This document shows, piece by piece, positions 61,421-64,000 of a stretch of 64,000 nt of DNA. The notes beneath the pieces were generated by a model, which was given only the letters and a program-made list of their open reading frames with translations, had not been told where the DNA came from and searched no databases. The position numbers and the translations under genes are program-made. This stretch comes from Oceanobacter sp045430275 (GTDB taxonomy: Bacteria; Pseudomonadota; Gammaproteobacteria; Pseudomonadales; Oceanobacteraceae): the NCBI GenBank assembly GCA_045430275.1, contig JAILXU010000010.1, forward strand, positions 1-64,000, read 5' to 3'. Every line of letters begins with the position of its first letter. The first letter of the stretch is position 1.

Positions 61421-62206
61421 TCAGTCTTTCACTCCGGTCAGGGACTCTTGATACAGACGGAATTCATTGGAATCCGGGAAATTCTGCTTCAGCGTGGTCG
61501 CCAGCTCAATACTTCGTTCAAGGTTTTGATCAATCGTCGCCAATTTGATACCCAGCCACAAACTGTGAGAGGTATGGCGCGTCTGACCACGGGTTGCCAG
61601 ACGATCCAGACGATCAAAATATTTTTGTGACTCATCGTACTGCTGCGCTTCAAACAGCAACGTTGACAGATTCACCAGAGCGTCTACATGGTACGGAGCC
61701 AAACGTAACGCCTGGCGGTACATATTCATCGCCTGCTGAGGCTGTTCCATACGATAATAGTTCAACGCAAGGTCGTTATAGGCCGAAGGACGAGATTCGT
61801 AAAAACGATCTTCAACCGCCTCTGTTAATGAAGATTCAGCCTCATCAAAGCGCTTCAAGCGCATATACAAGCGACCCAGATGGTGGCGTGCGGTTGTGAA
61901 TTCGCTGTCATTGGCGATGGCACGATGGAAGGCTTCTTCAGCCAGATCCATTTCCCCCTCGGCCTGCCAGACCAACCCCATGGCATCGTTGGCCGGAGCG
62001 TAGTTCTCATCAATTTTCAGAGCTTTGCGCAAGCGCTGCCGGGCCATATCAGGCCGTGACTTCTGCAGGTAACCCAAACCAAGCTGGGTATAATTTTCAA
62101 CGGCTTTTTCAGGAGACGCCTTTCGCGTTAAACGACTGTCAGTCACTGTAACGCAGGCCGTCAGCGTGATGGTCAGTATCCCTGTCGCGATCAGTTTGAT
62201 GGTCAT
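61421..62206 (-). CDS. pilF: Type IV pilus lipoprotein PilF/PilW (TPR)
   Basis: PilF is the outer-membrane pilotin that places the PilQ secretin. The lipobox LTAC is at about residue 18, and six tetratricopeptide repeats follow, for example YTQLGLGYLQKSRPDMARQR and AYNDLALNYYRMEQPQQAMN and DALVNLSTLLFEAQQYDESQ. The 261 residues and the position between rlmN and ispG agree with the family. Its presence implies type IV pilus genes elsewhere in the genome. Confidence 0.93.
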   Translation of the reverse strand: MTIKLIATGILTITLTACVTVTDSRLTRKASPEKAVENYTQLGLGYLQKSRPDMARQRLRKALKIDENYAPANDAMGLVWQAEGEMDLAEEAFHRAIANDSEFTTARHHLGRLYMRLKRFDEAESSLTEAVEDRFYESRPSAYNDLALNYYRMEQPQQAMNMYRQALRLAPYHVDALVNLSTLLFEAQQYDESQKYFDRLDRLATRGQTRHTSHSLWLGIKLATIDQNLERSIELATTLKQNFPDSNEFRLYQESLTGVKD

Positions 62207-62236
62207 AGAGCATTCCCGGTACGAAGTCGATTATTA

Positions 62237-63349
62237 TCAGGTGTCGATCTGTGTGGCCTTGATGTAACGTTCGCTGCGCCGTGTACGATCAGCAACTTTG
62301 CCTACCAACTGCCCACACGCCGCATCAATATCATCACCTCGAGTTGAACGAATGGTGACGATATGGCCGTCATTCACCAGATAGTCCCGGAAACGATAGA
62401 CCCGATTATTACTGGGGCGCTTGTAACCCGAATTTGGAAACGGGTTGAACGGAATCAGATTGATTTTGCAGGGCACCTGCTTGAGCAGCACCGACAGCTC
62501 GCGAGCCTGTTCCAGATCATCGTTCACACCGTCAATCAATGTGTATTCGATAGTCGCCTTGCGACGGTCTGGCAATTTGCTCAGGTAACGATTGGTGGCA
62601 GCAATCAGTTCACGAACCGGATATTTACGATTCAAGGGCACCAGCTGGTTTCGCAATTCATCATTAGGCGCATGCAATGAAACCGCCAGGGACACATCAG
62701 TCACTTCGCCCAGCTTATCGATCATCGGAACCACACCCGAGGTACTCAACGTCACGCGACGTTTGGAAAGTCCGTAGGCGTTGTCGTCCATCATGATATG
62801 CATTGCATCCACGACGTTATCAAAATTCAGCAACGGTTCGCCCATGCCCATCATGACCACATTGGTGATGCGACGTTCACGCCGTTCACCCGGTGCATGA
62901 AAACTCATGGCGGCCACGTATACCTGGCCAATAATTTCTGCGACCGTCAGATCCCGATTAAAGCCCTGCTTGCCGGTTGAACAAAAACTGCAATCCAGCG
63001 AACAACCGATCTGGGAGCTGACGCACAAGGTGCCGCGCTCTTTTTCAGGGATATAAACCGTTTCAACCGCACTGCCGCCCGGCATTTTCATCACCCATTT
63101 ACGGGTGCCGTCGGTAGAGATATCTTCATAGACCACTTCAGGCAAGGCAATGTCAGAGACAGCGGCCATTTTGGCTCGCAACCCCTTGCTCATGTTGGTC
63201 ATATTATCGAAATTGGCTTCGCCAAATTGATGAATCCATTTCAGCATCTGCTGGGCACGGAATTTTTTCTCACCCAGATCGGCAAAAAAGGCTTCCATTT
63301 TCTCAGGAGATAATCCCAACAGGTTTATTTTTTCAGGTGTATCGGACAT
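62237..63349 (-). CDS. rlmN: 23S rRNA/tRNA adenine-C2 methyltransferase RlmN
   Basis: RlmN is a radical SAM enzyme that methylates A2503 of 23S rRNA and A37 of some tRNAs. The cluster motif is SLDCSFCSTGKQGFNRDL (CxxxCxxC, with the first Cys just before). MMGMGEPLLNFDNV and SLHAPNDELRNQLVP follow. The C-terminal RSTRGDDIDAACGQL has the Cys that forms the mechanistic adduct. The ATG at 63349 gives 370 residues; a TTG just before is unlikely. A hairpin at 63392-63416 lies between ndk and this gene. Confidence 0.96.
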   Translation of the reverse strand: MSDTPEKINLLGLSPEKMEAFFADLGEKKFRAQQMLKWIHQFGEANFDNMTNMSKGLRAKMAAVSDIALPEVVYEDISTDGTRKWVMKMPGGSAVETVYIPEKERGTLCVSSQIGCSLDCSFCSTGKQGFNRDLTVAEIIGQVYVAAMSFHAPGERRERRITNVVMMGMGEPLLNFDNVVDAMHIMMDDNAYGLSKRRVTLSTSGVVPMIDKLGEVTDVSLAVSLHAPNDELRNQLVPLNRKYPVRELIAATNRYLSKLPDRRKATIEYTLIDGVNDDLEQARELSVLLKQVPCKINLIPFNPFPNSGYKRPSNNRVYRFRDYLVNDGHIVTIRSTRGDDIDAACGQLVGKVADRTRRSERYIKATQIDT

Positions 63350-63391
63350 CAATCAGCTACCGGTAAGATGCATCCAAGCCAATCAGGGGAA

Positions 63392-63416
63392 CAGACGGAG
63401 CAGCTTGCTCCGTCTG
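63392..63416 (-). terminator. Hairpin between ndk and rlmN
   Basis: A perfect 11-bp GC-rich stem (63392-63402 with 63406-63416, 3-nt loop) begins 9 bp after the ndk stop. The following minus-strand bases (TTCCCCTGATTGG) are not a strong T tract, so it is probably a partial terminator or a 3'-end stabiliser for the more abundant ndk mRNA. Confidence 0.6.
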
Positions 63417-63424
63417 CGGATCGA

Positions 63425-63850
63425 TTAACGTGCGCAGATTTCTTCGCCAGCGAAGAAGAAAGCGATTTCACGTTCTGCAGACGCAGGAGAGTCGGAACCG
63501 TGTACAGCGTTCGCGTCAACACTCTGGGCGAAGTCTGCACGGATAGTGCCTTCAGCCGCTTCCTGTGGGTTGGTTGCACCCATCAGCTCACGGTTCAGTG
63601 CGATTGCATTTTCACCTTCCAGAACCTGTACAACAACAGGGCCAGAAGTCATGAAAGCAACCAGGTCGTTATAGAAAGGACGTTCTTTGTGCTCAGCGTA
63701 AAAACCGCCAGCCTGTTCGTCACTCAGACGAACCATTTTAGCGGCAACAATGCTCAGACCTGCTTTTTCAAAACGAGACAGAATGTCACCGATCACGTTT
63801 TTGCCAACAGCGTCAGGTTTAACAATCGACAGGGTGCGTTCAACAGCCAT
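63425..63850 (-). CDS. ndk: Nucleoside diphosphate kinase
   Basis: Ndk transfers the gamma phosphate between nucleoside triphosphates and diphosphates through a phosphohistidine. The start AVERTLSIVKPDAVGKNVIG and the later MGATNPQEAAEGTIRADFA are standard. The active His is in DANAVHGSDSPASAEREI. The 141 residues match the family. It is the first gene of the rlmN-pilF-ispG-hisS-yfgM-bamB-der series. Confidence 0.97.
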   Translation of the reverse strand: MAVERTLSIVKPDAVGKNVIGDILSRFEKAGLSIVAAKMVRLSDEQAGGFYAEHKERPFYNDLVAFMTSGPVVVQVLEGENAIALNRELMGATNPQEAAEGTIRADFAQSVDANAVHGSDSPASAEREIAFFFAGEEICAR

Positions 63851-63894
63851 GTATATGCTCCAAAAATAGTATTGTATGGTAAAAAATCCGGCGG

Positions 63895-63900
63895 ATTATA
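63895..63900 (-). promoter_or_regulatory. Probable ndk -10 box
   Basis: A consensus TATAAT is read on the minus strand at 63900-63895, 45 bp before the ndk ATG. No good -35 box is visible at 16-18 bp. A GGAG ribosome site lies about 8 bases before the ATG. Confidence 0.45.
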
Positions 63901-63952
63901 CGCATATTTTAAGCAAATAGGCAGGCGCTCAATGGCTTTTATGCAATGCCGG

Positions 63953-64000
63953 TTAGCGCCTCAGGCGGCCAATGATCTGCGACACATGCTCCACCGCCTG
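63953..64000 (-). CDS. C-terminal end of an unidentified minus-strand gene (partial)
   Basis: The minus strand is open from the window edge to a TAA at 63955-63953 and reads QAVEHVSQIIGRLRR, which has coding character. It would end about 100 bp before ndk. Fifteen residues are too few to name a family. Confidence 0.4.
   Translation of the reverse strand, partial: QAVEHVSQIIGRLRR

Overview
The window looks like chromosomal DNA of a free-living, probably marine gammaproteobacterium of the Oceanospirillales/Pseudomonadales type. The reasons are its gene families (CmoA/CmoB, DUF1853, DUF2797, YeaC, NadK of the Pseudomonas type, PilF next to IspG), the conserved order ndk-rlmN-pilF-ispG-hisS-yfgM-bamB-der, and two sodium-linked systems (an OadGAB decarboxylase pump and an NhaD antiporter). 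The species cannot be named from the sequence alone. Most of the window is ordinary housekeeping DNA of moderate GC, with a few accessory patches.

Layout. 0.1-3.4 kb: oadGAB operon on the minus strand. 3.8-8.9 kb: dusC (+), then cmoA-cmoB and rpe-gph-outer-membrane protein on the minus strand. 9.1-11.9 kb: a lone cyclic-nucleotide-binding protein, a small lipoprotein and nhaD. 11.9-18.9 kb: dnaE-tilS, a di-heme cytochrome c peroxidase and a divergent exported isochorismatase-fold hydrolase. 19.0-20.1 kb: an AT-rich islet with one membrane protein that resembles putative phage-abortive-infection (AbiC-like) proteins, bordered by a REP-like hairpin. 20.4-30.1 kb: a GGDEF-EAL receptor, a small anchored protein, the ABC-F ATPase uup and an RND efflux pair. 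30.1-30.9 kb: three tandem tRNA-Val(UAC)/tRNA-Asp(GUC) pairs behind a strong promoter. 31.0-31.4 kb: a stand-alone transcription unit for a 26-residue, very acidic peptide with a Fur-box-like sequence over its promoter. 31.5-37.7 kb: a membrane protein, an RND/MMPL exporter, a YCF48-like protein and a DUF1329 protein. 37.8-46.4 kb: pepN, DUF2797, yeaC, rhomboid protease, phosphoesterase and nadK, then DUF1853 and a PLP enzyme. 46.5-51 kb: topA, a ComEA-like protein, a PAP2 phosphatase and ybaN. 51.0-52.3 kb: a decayed IS200/IS605 element with an internally deleted tnpA and a frameshifted tnpB. 52.4-55.3 kb: two paralogous DUF2726/zinc-ribbon proteins. 55.5-63.9 kb: the der-bamB-yfgM-hisS-ispG-pilF-rlmN-ndk block, which lacks the rodZ gene often found between pilF and ispG.

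Functional themes are tRNA modification and translation (dusC, cmoA/B, tilS, hisS, rlmN, der, uup, tRNAs), sodium and envelope physiology (OadGAB, NhaD, RND systems, BamB, YfgM, PilF) and DNA metabolism (dnaE, topA). The places most worth a second look are the 31.0-31.4 kb micropeptide unit, the AT-rich islet at 19-20 kb, the IS605 remnant at 51-52.3 kb and the DUF2726 pair. No CRISPR array, rRNA gene, prophage or replication origin was seen. All product names rest on reading the translated sequences, not on database searches.
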